From positions 1-64,000 of the forward strand of contig JBELBJ010000006.1 of NCBI GenBank assembly GCA_042095375.1: 64,000 nucleotides of DNA. Direction: 5' to 3'. The notes beneath the pieces were generated by a model, which was not told where the DNA came from, did no database searches, and saw nothing but the letters and a program-made list of their open reading frames with translations. The stretch is from GCA-2715645 sp042095375 (GTDB taxonomy: Bacteria; Bacteroidota; Bacteroidia; Cytophagales; MED-G16). The position numbers and the translations under genes were made by a program. Below, piece after piece: positions 8,361 to 17,388 of the stretch (the stretch's first letter is position 1; each line of letters starts with the position of its first letter).

Positions 8361-8654
8361 TTAATTATTAAGATTACTCATCTCATATGAAATAGAATTT
8401 TTATCTATTTGAATTCGTGTTCCTCTATCTATTTCTAGAGTTATAGTTTTTTTTTCAATAGAAATGACTTTACCATGAATTCCTCCAACAGTAATAATTT
8501 TATTCCCTTTTTTTAAATTTTCAATAAATTCACTTTGCTTTTTCTCTTTAACTTGACCTGGTCTAATTATAAAAAAATAGAATACAGCTAAAATTGCTAT
8601 AGGAAAAAAAAGTTGAGCAAAACCGAATCCTTGTCCAGCTTGTAATAATATCAT
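8361..8654 (-). CDS. yajC: Preprotein translocase subunit YajC
   Basis: YajC is a small inner-membrane protein that associates with SecDF in the Sec export system. The 97-residue sequence has one transmembrane helix (about 14-31, LFFPIAILAVFYFFIIRPG) and then the family block QVKEKKQSEFIENLKKGNKIITVGGIHGKV. The short N-terminal GQGFGFAQ segment before the helix is typical for Bacteroidota. It is positioned five bases after the DUF1573 lipoprotein gene. Confidence 0.94.
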   Translation of the reverse strand: MILLQAGQGFGFAQLFFPIAILAVFYFFIIRPGQVKEKKQSEFIENLKKGNKIITVGGIHGKVISIEKKTITLEIDRGTRIQIDKNSISYEMSNLNN

Positions 8655-8659
8655 AAAAA

Positions 8660-9154
8660 CTATTTACCAACTACTTGAGCTTTGATCAATAATTTTTTGA
8701 CCTTTTCTTGAGTGTTAGAGGTTATTGTAACAACTTTATTTTGAATTCCAGGTTTATTACTAGAATCAAATTGAACTTGAATTTCTCCTGATCCACCAGG
8801 TGGAATTGGTTCTTTAGGCCAAGCAGGAACAGTACAGCCACATGCTGCAGTAGCTTTTGAGATAATCAACGGTGCTTCCCCTACATTACTAAATCTAAAT
8901 GTATGTCCTACAATAGCCCCATCTTTAATTTCACCAAAATTATATTCTTCTTCAACAAACTGAAATTTTGGATAAAGAGCTGAAGCAGTAGAAGAACTAA
9001 CACCTCCTCTTTTTAATGCTGCAACTTCAGTTTCTAATTTTGCAACCCTCATTTCTAAATCCTTTATAGGTCCATTACAACTCATTAAAAAGACAAACGT
9101 TAAAAGAGGGAAAACAAACCTAATTGGTTTTAAATATTTTTTATATCTATTCAT
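8660..9154 (-). CDS. DUF1573 domain lipoprotein
   Basis: The 164-residue protein has an N-terminal lipoprotein signal (lipobox LMSC, Cys at about 26), a short coiled coil (IKDLEMRVAKLETEVAALKRG) and an immunoglobulin-like DUF1573 domain. The domain shows FVEEEYNFGEIKDG, FRFSNVGEAPLIIS, the cysteine pair ACGCTVP and PPGGSGEIQVQFDS. DUF1573 proteins are abundant in Bacteroidota envelopes and this copy is conserved between nusB and yajC. The start overlaps the ytxH stop by four bases. The molecular role is unknown. Confidence 0.88.
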   Translation of the reverse strand: MNRYKKYLKPIRFVFPLLTFVFLMSCNGPIKDLEMRVAKLETEVAALKRGGVSSSTASALYPKFQFVEEEYNFGEIKDGAIVGHTFRFSNVGEAPLIISKATAACGCTVPAWPKEPIPPGGSGEIQVQFDSSNKPGIQNKVVTITSNTQEKVKKLLIKAQVVGK

Positions 9155-9450
9155 TTTTTTTTCATTTTTGTGAGTATACCATCAACATCTTTCAATAATT
9201 TTTCAGCTTTATCCTTTGCATCATTTACCACCTTTTTTTCTTCCTTTCCAGATGCTGACTTTTTAATATCTTTATCTTCTAAAATTTCTTCTAAAAGATC
9301 TTGAATCCTTAACTTATATTTATTTAATCTATAAGTCAATCTATCACGTGTATTATTACCTCTATCAGGAGCAAATAACACTCCAAAAACTCCACCAAGT
9401 AGTAAACCTACAAAGAAGGAAATTATTGAATTAGATGAATTTTTACTCAT
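9151..9450 (-). CDS. YtxH-domain membrane protein
   Basis: The 99-residue protein has one N-terminal hydrophobic helix with GLLLGGVFGVLFAP followed by DRGNNTRDRL, the hallmark of YtxH/gas-vesicle-P-like proteins, and then a charged helical tail rich in Lys and Glu. The role is unknown; in other bacteria such proteins are general-stress associated. It lies 11 bases after nusB and overlaps the DUF1573 gene, so it belongs to the same operon. Confidence 0.85.
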   Translation of the reverse strand: MSKNSSNSIISFFVGLLLGGVFGVLFAPDRGNNTRDRLTYRLNKYKLRIQDLLEEILEDKDIKKSASGKEEKKVVNDAKDKAEKLLKDVDGILTKMKKK

Positions 9451-9461
9451 TTTATAACAAT

Positions 9462-10418
9462 TTATTTATTATCAATTAATCCTTTACCTGTTTTCTTAAT
9501 TTTATCAATCATTTTTTTTGATAAAATATCAAGTACTCCATTAATAAAATTTTTACTCTTTGGAGTACTATATTTTTTTGCTATATCAATGTATTCATTA
9601 ATGGTAACTTTAACTGGTATATTATGAAAATATAAAAATTCACATATTCCCATTTTTAAAAGAATTCTATCAATTGTAGAGATTCTTTCTATATCCCAAT
9701 TTTGACAATTATCACTAATTAAACTGTCAAAAATTTTATTGCCATCCAATACACCTTCAAACAAATTTTTCGCAAAAGATTTATCATCTGACAAATCATT
9801 AGATAAATCTGCGATTGTAAATTTATCTAATTTTATTGAATTAAGTGAATTTAAGGTCTTCTTTATCATTGATTTAAGTATTGATTTATCTTCTTCCCAA
9901 AATAAATCCTTTTCCGAAAAATGTTTATTAATTTCCTCATTCTTAAATATAAAATTTAGAGATATATAGTTCAAAATTTTTAAATCATTTTCAAAATCTG
10001 TTTCAATTTGATTTTGATATTTAATAATTTCATCATTTTTTAATAAAGATTTATACCATATTTTTATATCATCATTTGTCGAATTAATATCTAAATCATA
10101 ATTCATAAATTCTTTGTTAAGCATTTTATTTTCCTTGATAAACTTTATTATTTTATTATCAGACAGATTATAATTTGATTCTGGTTTCTTTACAACCATT
10201 TCCTTAGAGATCTCTTTATCAATTAAATTTAAATTTAGAAAGTGTATTGGTGTTATTAAGATTTCAAAATACATGGGATAGATTAAATCAATAGACTTTT
10301 CTAGATCTGAAAAAACTTTCTCGGAATAATTGCTATAACTCTCAGCGTGTTTATAAGTTTTTTCATATGAGTACAATAATTGTAAAACACGTATACGTAA
10401 GGCTCTTCTACTAAGCAT
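9462..10418 (-). CDS. nusB: Transcription antitermination factor NusB (long Bacteroidota form)
   Basis: NusB joins NusE (S10) on boxA RNA to form the antitermination complex for rRNA operons. At 318 residues this is about twice the Escherichia coli length. Bacteroidota NusB proteins share that length, with an extra N-terminal helical region. It starts with LSRRALRIRVLQLLYSYE, and the canonical NusB core is at the C-terminus (DRILLKMGICEFLYF, KVTINEYIDIAKKYS, KNFINGVLD). It is the first gene of the five-gene nusB-coaE unit and lies 40 bases after the dehydrogenase gene. Confidence 0.93.
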   Translation of the reverse strand: MLSRRALRIRVLQLLYSYEKTYKHAESYSNYSEKVFSDLEKSIDLIYPMYFEILITPIHFLNLNLIDKEISKEMVVKKPESNYNLSDNKIIKFIKENKMLNKEFMNYDLDINSTNDDIKIWYKSLLKNDEIIKYQNQIETDFENDLKILNYISLNFIFKNEEINKHFSEKDLFWEEDKSILKSMIKKTLNSLNSIKLDKFTIADLSNDLSDDKSFAKNLFEGVLDGNKIFDSLISDNCQNWDIERISTIDRILLKMGICEFLYFHNIPVKVTINEYIDIAKKYSTPKSKNFINGVLDILSKKMIDKIKKTGKGLIDNK

Positions 10419-10458
10419 ATCTATTAATTTAAAGAACGATAATTTTTTGTAAAATTAA

Positions 10459-11523
10459 TTACTTTTTTTTATTTCTATCAATTCTATCCAAAGCTATTTT
10501 CATAGCAGAAGCATTTGTTGATATATTATTTTTAGTAGAAAGTTTGAGAACATCTTCAACTTTTGAATAAATATTTTCAGTCATAGAAAATACTTTTTCT
10601 TTACTTAAATCTTGAATTTGTTCATGATAAACACTAATTATTCCTCCTGAATTAATCAGGAAATCTGGAACATATACAATATTTCTTTCTTTTAATTCAA
10701 TGTCATGGGTTTTATCATTTTCTAGTTGATTATTTGCTGCTCCTGCTATAATCTTACATTTTAACTTTTTTATTGATTTTGAATTTAAAATCCCTCCTAA
10801 AGCACAAGGAGAAAATATATCTAAATCAATAGAATAAATTTCACTGTTTTTAAAAGTCTTAACTTCATGTTTTTTAGTTACATTTTTTAAAATTTCAAAA
10901 TTAATGTCGCTTACATAAATATTTGCTTTTTCTTTAACTAAATATTCAATTAGTTTGATTCCTACTTTTCCTATACCCTGCAAAGCAATTTTTTTTCCTT
11001 CTAAAGAATCATTCCCATATACAAACTTAGTGGCTGCTTTCATTCCTAAATAAACACCATATGCAGTTGGATGAGAAGAATCTCCCAAACCACCTTTTTC
11101 CTCTGGCATGCCTACAACAAAAGGAGTAACATCTTTCATCCAAATCATATCCTGAGAGGAAATATTTACATCTTGTGCAGTCCAATATTTCCCATTTAAA
11201 TCATTTATAAAAGAAGCATATTTTTGAATGAAATTTTTATTTTTTAATTTCAAATCTCCTATAATTACTGCTTTACCTCCACCAGCATCAAGTCCAGCAA
11301 GAGAGGATTTTAATGTCATTGCTTTTGAAAGTCTCAAAACATCTTTTAACCCCTCCTCTTCTGAGGAATAGTTCCACATTCTTGTACCTCCAATAGATGG
11401 TCCCAAGGTAGTATCATGAACTCCAATAATAGCTTTCAAGCCTAATTTGTTATCGGAACAATAAACAATTTGCTCATGATCTTGTTTAAAAATCTTTTCA
11501 GATAAACTAGAATTATTTTGCAT
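10459..11523 (-). CDS. Leucine/phenylalanine/valine-type amino-acid dehydrogenase
   Basis: The 354-residue protein belongs to the Glu/Leu/Phe/Val dehydrogenase superfamily: GGTRMWNY, the catalytic lysine in LDAGGGKAVI, the catalytic Asp region TAQDVNI, and the NAD-binding Rossmann motif ALQGIGKVGIKLIEYL. It catalyses NAD-linked reversible oxidative deamination of a branched-chain or aromatic amino acid. Leucine dehydrogenase is most likely from length and GG(T)RMW context, but side-chain specificity is not certain. Directly upstream (11532-11539) the minus strand reads TATTTTTG, a possible -7 element that would give an almost leaderless mRNA. It is divergent from the first ABC exporter gene. 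Confidence 0.9.
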   Translation of the reverse strand: MQNNSSLSEKIFKQDHEQIVYCSDNKLGLKAIIGVHDTTLGPSIGGTRMWNYSSEEEGLKDVLRLSKAMTLKSSLAGLDAGGGKAVIIGDLKLKNKNFIQKYASFINDLNGKYWTAQDVNISSQDMIWMKDVTPFVVGMPEEKGGLGDSSHPTAYGVYLGMKAATKFVYGNDSLEGKKIALQGIGKVGIKLIEYLVKEKANIYVSDINFEILKNVTKKHEVKTFKNSEIYSIDLDIFSPCALGGILNSKSIKKLKCKIIAGAANNQLENDKTHDIELKERNIVYVPDFLINSGGIISVYHEQIQDLSKEKVFSMTENIYSKVEDVLKLSTKNNISTNASAMKIALDRIDRNKKK

Positions 11524-11587
11524 CCTTTTAACAAAAATATTTATTTATAAATAAATTTCTCTCATATCCAAATCATATTATATTACA

Positions 11588-13408
11588 TTGAAATTAAAAT
11601 TATATAATTTGAATCATCTATCATATTTAGATAAATATTTAATTAAATACAAAGGTTATTATATTCTAGGTATAATATTCATAAGTTTTGCAACTTTTTT
11701 TGCTATTGTTCCAGCAATAGTAATAAGAGAATCCTTTGATTTATTAGAAAATAGCTATGATACATATCAACTCTTTTTAGGTTTTAATCTTCAAGACAAT
11801 TCTTATCAGCTTCTTAAAAACAATATTTTTATTGCCGTTTTAATAATAATTTTTGCTGCATGCATACGAGGTTTATTTTTATATTTAATGCGTCAAACCA
11901 TTATTGTTGCATCAAGAAATATTGAGTACGATTTAAAAAATGAAATTTATTTTCATTATCAATCATTGCCAATGGAGTTTTATAAAAAAAATAATACAGG
12001 AGATTTAATTAACAGAATCTCAGAAGATGTAAGTAGAGTGAGAATGTATTTAGGTCCAGCACTTATGTATGGAATAAACGTTAGTATATTATTCCTCTTT
12101 ATAATACCTTTCATGTTTTACATAAACTTTGAACTATCAATTTATTCTCTTATTCCATTACCTTTTTTGGCTTACAGCATATATTACATTCAAAATATAA
12201 TAAATTCTAAATCTGAAGAAATTCAAAAATCTCTTTCTAATTTATCAACATTTGTTCAGGAATCATTTTCAGGAATAAGAATAATTAAATCATTTGGAAG
12301 AGAATCTGATTTTTCTCAAAGATTTGACAAACAAAGTAAAAAATATAAGGACAAAGCTTTAGGCCTTCAGTTTGTTCTATCATTATTTTTTCCAATAATT
12401 ATGACTCTTATTGGATTGAGTATTATTATAACAGTATATAAAGGTTCCGTTGAGGTGTTTGAAGGAAATATTTCTATTGGAAATATTGCCGAATTTTTAA
12501 TATACGTTGCATTATTAACCTGGCCAGTAATATCTTTGGGGTGGATCACAAGTATTATTCAAAGAGCAGCTGCATCACAAAAAAGAATTAATGAGTTTCT
12601 AAATCAAACTAACAATATTATAAGCAATAAAAATAAATCAATTGATATTCAAGGAAAAGTAGAGTTTCAGAATGTTTGTTATCAATACAAAGAATCAGGA
12701 ATTAAAGCTTTAAGCAAAATAAATTTTAAAATAAAGCCAGGAGAGTCTTTAGGTATTATTGGGTCTACTGGATCTGGGAAAAGCACTATAAGTAATTTAA
12801 TTCCGAGATTAATGGATCCTCAATCTGGAAAGATAAAAATTGATGATATTAATATTGAAGATATAAATATTAAAACCCTAAGAAGTCAAATAGGATATGT
12901 TCCTCAAGATGTTTTTTTGTTTTCTGATACCATTCAAAATAATATTAGTTTTGGATCGGAAAAAGAAAAATTTGATCTAGTTTTTGAAGCAGCAAAAAAT
13001 GCTGATTTAATCGAAAATATTAATAAATTCTCAAAAAAATTTCAAACTAAAATCGGAGAAAGAGGAGTGACATTATCCGGCGGACAAAAACAAAGAATTT
13101 CTATAGCAAGGGCAATAATTAAAAATCCTAAAATATTAATATTTGATGATTGTTTGTCAGCTGTTGATACTAAAACTGAAAAATCAATACTTAACAGTTT
13201 AAAGAAAATAATGAAAAATAAAACATCAATTATAATTTCTCATCGAATATCTTCATTAGTTCTCGCAAAAAAAATTATTGTTTTAGAAGATGGAAAAATT
13301 ATAGAATCGGGTGATCATAATTCTTTACTTAAACTAAAAGGGAATTATTATAAAATATTTAAAAAACAAAATGAAGAAGAAGAAAAAAATGGATTAAAAA
13401 ATAATTAA
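11588..13408 (+). CDS. ABC exporter half-transporter with degenerate Walker B
   Basis: The 606-residue protein has an N-terminal six-helix exporter domain (about 25-330) and a C-terminal nucleotide-binding domain. Walker A is GSTGSGKST, the signature is the canonical LSGGQKQR, and Walker B is ILIFDDCLSAVD, where Asp stands in place of the catalytic Glu; the switch His is kept (ISHRIS). A Walker B Asp marks the degenerate site of heterodimeric exporters such as TM287/288. The likely partner is the product of 14230-15996 (see findings). The start is TTG at 11588, as no suitable ATG lies near the expected N-terminus. The exported substrate is unknown; a lipid or lipid-linked molecule is possible. 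Confidence 0.92.
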   Translation: MKLKLYNLNHLSYLDKYLIKYKGYYILGIIFISFATFFAIVPAIVIRESFDLLENSYDTYQLFLGFNLQDNSYQLLKNNIFIAVLIIIFAACIRGLFLYLMRQTIIVASRNIEYDLKNEIYFHYQSLPMEFYKKNNTGDLINRISEDVSRVRMYLGPALMYGINVSILFLFIIPFMFYINFELSIYSLIPLPFLAYSIYYIQNIINSKSEEIQKSLSNLSTFVQESFSGIRIIKSFGRESDFSQRFDKQSKKYKDKALGLQFVLSLFFPIIMTLIGLSIIITVYKGSVEVFEGNISIGNIAEFLIYVALLTWPVISLGWITSIIQRAAASQKRINEFLNQTNNIISNKNKSIDIQGKVEFQNVCYQYKESGIKALSKINFKIKPGESLGIIGSTGSGKSTISNLIPRLMDPQSGKIKIDDINIEDINIKTLRSQIGYVPQDVFLFSDTIQNNISFGSEKEKFDLVFEAAKNADLIENINKFSKKFQTKIGERGVTLSGGQKQRISIARAIIKNPKILIFDDCLSAVDTKTEKSILNSLKKIMKNKTSIIISHRISSLVLAKKIIVLEDGKIIESGDHNSLLKLKGNYYKIFKKQNEEEEKNGLKNN

Positions 13409-13412
13409 TCTC

Positions 13413-14240
13413 ATGATACAATTTATAGTAAGAAAATATCAGCATTCCATTAATTTATATTACTCAAAAATCAAAAAAAAAGTAGAAGGAAAAAATCCTG
13501 ATTTTATAATTCTTGGCACTCAAAAAGGAGGCACTACTTCTTTGTATAATTATCTTAGTAATCATTCTAATATATGTGTTGGATCACGAAGAGAAATTCA
13601 TTTTTTTGATAGAAATTATGAAAAAGGAATAAATTGGTATAAAGATAATTTTAATAATAGAAATAAAGATTTATTAACTTTTGAGTGTAGTCCCGATTAT
13701 ATCCATCATCCTTTTGTTGCTGAAAGAATAAAGGTAATATCACCAAAATCAAAACTTATAGTTCTATTGCGAAATCCTGTTGAAAGGGCTATTTCTAACT
13801 ATAAACATAATATTTATTTAGGAAAGTATAAACCTAATACTACTATAGAAGAGGTAATAGAAAAAGAAATGAAATTCATTAATTATGAAAAAGAAAAAAT
13901 GTTAAACAATAAAAATTATTATAGTAGGAAATTCAAATATTTTTCAATTCTAGATAGAGGTATATATCACAAGCAGTTAAAAATATATTTTGATTATTTT
14001 GATAAAAAACAAATTCATGTTTTATTTTCTGAAAAATTATTTTCACATGCGAGGAAAGAGCTAAATAAAGTTTTTGAATTTTTGAATCTTAGTTCAGAGC
14101 CAGTTCCTTGTTCAACTATTTATAATAAAAGTAAAATTGACATTAAAATCAAACAAAAAACAAAAGAAACTATTGAAGAATTTTTTCTTAAGCATAACGA
14201 AAAACTTTATAAAATGATAAATACAAAATTTAGATGGTAA
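13413..14240 (+). CDS. Sulfotransferase domain protein (PAPS-dependent)
   Basis: The 275-residue protein has the 5'-phosphosulfate-binding loop FIILGTQKGGTTSLYNYL at about 30-47 and the 3'-phosphate-binding block VLLRNPVERAISNYKH at about 112-127, both typical of PAPS-dependent sulfotransferases (heparan-sulfate type). HFFDRNY, after the first loop, is common in that subgroup. It would transfer sulfate from PAPS to a sugar or lipid hydroxyl. It starts four bases after the ABC exporter stop and overlaps the end of the convergent second ABC gene by 11 bases. No PAPS synthesis genes are in view. The acceptor is unknown; a sulfated surface glycan or lipid is an inference. Confidence 0.88.
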   Translation: MIQFIVRKYQHSINLYYSKIKKKVEGKNPDFIILGTQKGGTTSLYNYLSNHSNICVGSRREIHFFDRNYEKGINWYKDNFNNRNKDLLTFECSPDYIHHPFVAERIKVISPKSKLIVLLRNPVERAISNYKHNIYLGKYKPNTTIEEVIEKEMKFINYEKEKMLNNKNYYSRKFKYFSILDRGIYHKQLKIYFDYFDKKQIHVLFSEKLFSHARKELNKVFEFLNLSSEPVPCSTIYNKSKIDIKIKQKTKETIEEFFLKHNEKLYKMINTKFRW

Positions 14241-15996
14241 CCTCGCTAAATTGCATTTTATAAAGTTTAGAATATTGTTTATTATTTCTTTTTAATTCAT
14301 CATGTTTTCCTGACTCTACAATTTCTCCATTTTCCAATACCAAAATATTATCAGCTTGTTTTATTGTAGATAAACGATGAGCAATAACAATAGAAGTTCT
14401 GTTTTTTAAAATTTTTGATATTGCATTTTGAATAGTTTCCTCAGTTCCACTATCTACTGATGAAGTTGCTTCATCTAGAAGAATTATTTTAGGATCAAAA
14501 AGAAGGATTCGGATACATGATAATAATTGACGTTGACCAACAGATAATGTTGCCCCCCTCTCCATAACATTGTAATTTAATTTTCCAGGAAGTTTTTGAA
14601 TAAACTTTTCAGCTTTTAAATAATGTATTACTTCCCAAATTTTCTTATCGGATATCGTTTTATTGCCAAGAGTTAAATTATTTCTTACAGTGTCTGAAAA
14701 TAAAAAAACATCTTGAGGAACATAGCCTATAACTTTACGAAGTTGATCTAAGTTATAATCTCTTAATTTATTTTCATCTAAATAAATTTCGCCTTTATTA
14801 AATTCATAAAACCTATTTATCAAATTTATTATGGATGTTTTTCCCGATCCAGTGCTTCCAACTATTGCAAGTACATTTCCTGGATTTATTTTAAAATTTA
14901 TATTTTTTAAAACATAATTTTTTTCATTATAAGCAAACCATAAATTTTTAAATTCTAATTTTCCTGATATATTATTTTCAATTTTGAACTTATCATTATT
15001 TACTATCATCTCTTTGGTATCTAAAAGTTTAAAAATCCTAATAGAACTTACAACACCCATCTGCAATACATTAAATCTATCTGCAATCATTCTAATTGGT
15101 CTAAAAAACATTTGTAAATACATTATAAATGCAATCAATATTCCTAAAGATATTTCATCTTCTAATATCTGATAAGAGCCATACCAAATCAATAACCCCA
15201 TTCCTAGAGCAGTAAAAAACTCCATTGCAGGAAAATACAAAGAATAATATAAAACAGCTTTTAAATTAGATTCTAAATGGTTTCTATTGATTTTTTTAAA
15301 TGACTCATATTCTTTAGACTCTCTAGCAAATATTTGTATAACATTCATTCCTACAATACGTTCTTGAACAAATGAATTTAAATTTGCTACAGCTTCTCTT
15401 ACATTATTAAATGAAACTTTAACCTTTTCCTTAAAAATATAAGTTACCAATAATAATAAAGGAAACGTTGATAGAGTTACTAAAGTTAACTTCCAATTAA
15501 TCAAAAACATTATGATTAATATTCCAATTAGCTGTAACAAATCACCAATAATTGAAGCAAGACCTTGGCCAAAAACTTCAGATATTGTTTCAATGTCAGA
15601 AATATTTCTAGTTATAATTTTTCCAATAGGAGTATTATCAAAAAATTTCAATCTGAGTTTTTGTATATGAGAATATAACTTAATCCTTAAGTCTCTAACA
15701 ATATTCTGACCAATCCAACCTGATAAATAGGTGTGATAATATTGAATAATACCTTGAAATATCAATAAAACAAGAAGGATCATAATCATATTGAGCATAC
15801 CATTATAATCATTAAATGCAACATGATTATCTATCGTCAATTGAACAAGATAAGGTCTTATAGGACTTAATATAGATAAAGAAATTGTAAAAAAAACTAA
15901 TAAGTAGAACTGCTTTATATATGGTTTACAATATATGAAAAGTCTTTTTAAAACTTTATAATCAATAACATTTCCACTAACAGATTGTTTATCCAT
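14230..15996 (-). CDS. ABC exporter half-transporter with non-canonical signature
   Basis: The 588-residue protein has six transmembrane helices (about 20-320) followed by an ATPase domain. Walker A is GSTGSGKTS, Walker B is the canonical IILLDEATSSVD, the switch is IAHRLST, but the signature is LSVGQRQ instead of LSGGQ. That combination is the mirror image of the exporter at 11588-13408, as expected for a heterodimer with one active and one degenerate ATP site. It converges with, and overlaps, the sulfotransferase gene and lies six bases downstream of truA, with which it is probably co-transcribed. Confidence 0.92.
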   Translation of the reverse strand: MDKQSVSGNVIDYKVLKRLFIYCKPYIKQFYLLVFFTISLSILSPIRPYLVQLTIDNHVAFNDYNGMLNMIMILLVLLIFQGIIQYYHTYLSGWIGQNIVRDLRIKLYSHIQKLRLKFFDNTPIGKIITRNISDIETISEVFGQGLASIIGDLLQLIGILIIMFLINWKLTLVTLSTFPLLLLVTYIFKEKVKVSFNNVREAVANLNSFVQERIVGMNVIQIFARESKEYESFKKINRNHLESNLKAVLYYSLYFPAMEFFTALGMGLLIWYGSYQILEDEISLGILIAFIMYLQMFFRPIRMIADRFNVLQMGVVSSIRIFKLLDTKEMIVNNDKFKIENNISGKLEFKNLWFAYNEKNYVLKNINFKINPGNVLAIVGSTGSGKTSIINLINRFYEFNKGEIYLDENKLRDYNLDQLRKVIGYVPQDVFLFSDTVRNNLTLGNKTISDKKIWEVIHYLKAEKFIQKLPGKLNYNVMERGATLSVGQRQLLSCIRILLFDPKIILLDEATSSVDSGTEETIQNAISKILKNRTSIVIAHRLSTIKQADNILVLENGEIVESGKHDELKRNNKQYSKLYKMQFSEVTI

Positions 15997-16002
15997 TTTT
16001 GT

Positions 16003-16743
16003 TTACAATTTGATTGGATATAAAATTTGCTTTAAATATAACCCCCCAGGGAAAACAGAATATCCAGCATTTTTTCTATCGTTATCTAAAATAATTTTTT
16101 TAAAATCTGACAAATTAATTTTTTTCTCATTTAATATTAACATTGTACCAACAATTGATCTTACCATGCCTCTAAGAAACCTATCTGAAGAAATTTCAAA
16201 AAAAAATGTATCATTTTCACCCTTTTTCCATTTTGCACTCACCAAATTACATATATAATTTTTTACATCGGATTTTGACTTACAAAAACTTTTAAAATTT
16301 TTATTTGAAATAATTATTTTACAAGCTTTATTCAATATTGATAAGTTAATTTTATTTTTATAACGATAAGATAAACCATACAAAAAAGGGGTTTTTTTTA
16401 GATGAATTTTATAGATATAACTTCTTTCTATTGCATCAAATCTAGCATGAAAATCATCTTTAACTTTAATTAGTTTATTTACGGAAATATCATTAGGTAA
16501 AATTGAATTTATTTTATAAAGAAAATCATTATTATCTAATGATTTGTTGAAATCAAAATGGGCAGCTTGATTCAAAGCATGGACCCCAGTATCTGTCCTT
16601 CCAGCACCAACAGTTTTAATATCTTCTTTTAAAATTTTAGATAGTGAATTATTTAAAATATATTGTATTGAAAGAGCATTATCCTGAACCTGCCAGCCAT
16701 GGTAATCCGTTCCCAAGTAAGAAATGTATATAACGTATCTCAT
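16003..16743 (-). CDS. truA: tRNA pseudouridine(38-40) synthase
   Basis: TruA isomerises uridines 38-40 in the anticodon stem of many tRNAs. The 246-residue protein has the start MRYVIYISYLGTDYHGWQVQ, the catalytic aspartate motif GAGRTDTGVHAL at about residues 46-57, and the C-terminal block FLRGMVRSIVGTML. The length is normal. It is the first gene of a minus-strand pair with the ABC exporter and divergent from the DUF4293 gene, with 63 bases between. Confidence 0.96.
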   Translation of the reverse strand: MRYVIYISYLGTDYHGWQVQDNALSIQYILNNSLSKILKEDIKTVGAGRTDTGVHALNQAAHFDFNKSLDNNDFLYKINSILPNDISVNKLIKVKDDFHARFDAIERSYIYKIHLKKTPFLYGLSYRYKNKINLSILNKACKIIISNKNFKSFCKSKSDVKNYICNLVSAKWKKGENDTFFFEISSDRFLRGMVRSIVGTMLILNEKKINLSDFKKIILDNDRKNAGYSVFPGGLYLKQILYPIKL

Positions 16744-16806
16744 GAAATAAATTTAGGATTGTAAATTGCCATTAATTAATTTTGAATAAGAATAATTGTA
16801 ATATAC

Positions 16807-17313
16807 ATGATACAAAGAATACAATCAATATTTTTATTATTAGTAACAATAAGTTTATTTTCAACCTATTTTTTCCCATTATCAGAAAAAATTGTTTATA
16901 AAAAAGAAAACAACATAACTACTATTAAAGAAAAAGAAACTTTATACATTTACGAACTGGTTTATCAGCAATATATTTCTGAAGAAAATCCTTCTGCAGT
17001 TTTATATCCTCGCCCCTATATTTTAATTTTAATTTTTATAGCAGGCAGTTTATCTTTCTATTCTATTTTTCAATATAGAAATAGAATAAATCAAATAAAA
17101 ATTGGAGCCATTAATTCAATAATAATGTCAATTACTATTTCAATAATTTTATACGAATTATTCTATAATGAAGTAATGATTAAAAATACATTTGATATTA
17201 ATATCTTAATATCATTTTATTTAATTTTTACTGCTTTAATATTTAATTCTATTGCAAATAGATTTATTAAAAAAGATGAACTATTGGTTAATGAATCGGA
17301 TAGAATAAGATAA
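16807..17313 (+). CDS. DUF4293 family four-helix membrane protein
   Basis: The 168-residue protein has four hydrophobic helices. The N-terminus MIQRIQSIFLLLVTI and the small charged C-terminal tail match DUF4293, a family limited to Bacteroidota and often found beside truA or rho. No function is known. A possible -7 element, TAATTTTG, lies at 16777-16784. The next gene, htpG, has its own promoter-like region. Confidence 0.85.
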   Translation: MIQRIQSIFLLLVTISLFSTYFFPLSEKIVYKKENNITTIKEKETLYIYELVYQQYISEENPSAVLYPRPYILILIFIAGSLSFYSIFQYRNRINQIKIGAINSIIMSITISIILYELFYNEVMIKNTFDINILISFYLIFTALIFNSIANRFIKKDELLVNESDRIR

Positions 17314-17322
17314 AGTATTTTA

Positions 17323-17365
17323 ATGACACACTGTCATAATTTTAAAAATTGGAACAATTTTTGGA
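17323..17365 (+). promoter_or_regulatory. Palindrome plus sigma-54-like promoter upstream of htpG
   Basis: ATGACA-CAC-TGTCAT (17323-17337) is a perfect 6+6 inverted repeat. Twelve bases further on, TTGGAACA (17349-17356) and TTGGA (17361-17365) resemble the sigma-54 elements TGGCACG-N4-TTGCA. The -24 GG (17351-17352) and the -12 G pair (17363-17364) are exactly 12 bases apart, as that class requires, although -12 is GG rather than GC. Transcription would begin near 17376, about 12 bases before the htpG ATG. No TAnnTTTG element is present here. A heat-shock control element is inferred. Confidence 0.42.
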
Positions 17366-17388
17366 GTAGAACTAGTAAATAAATAATT

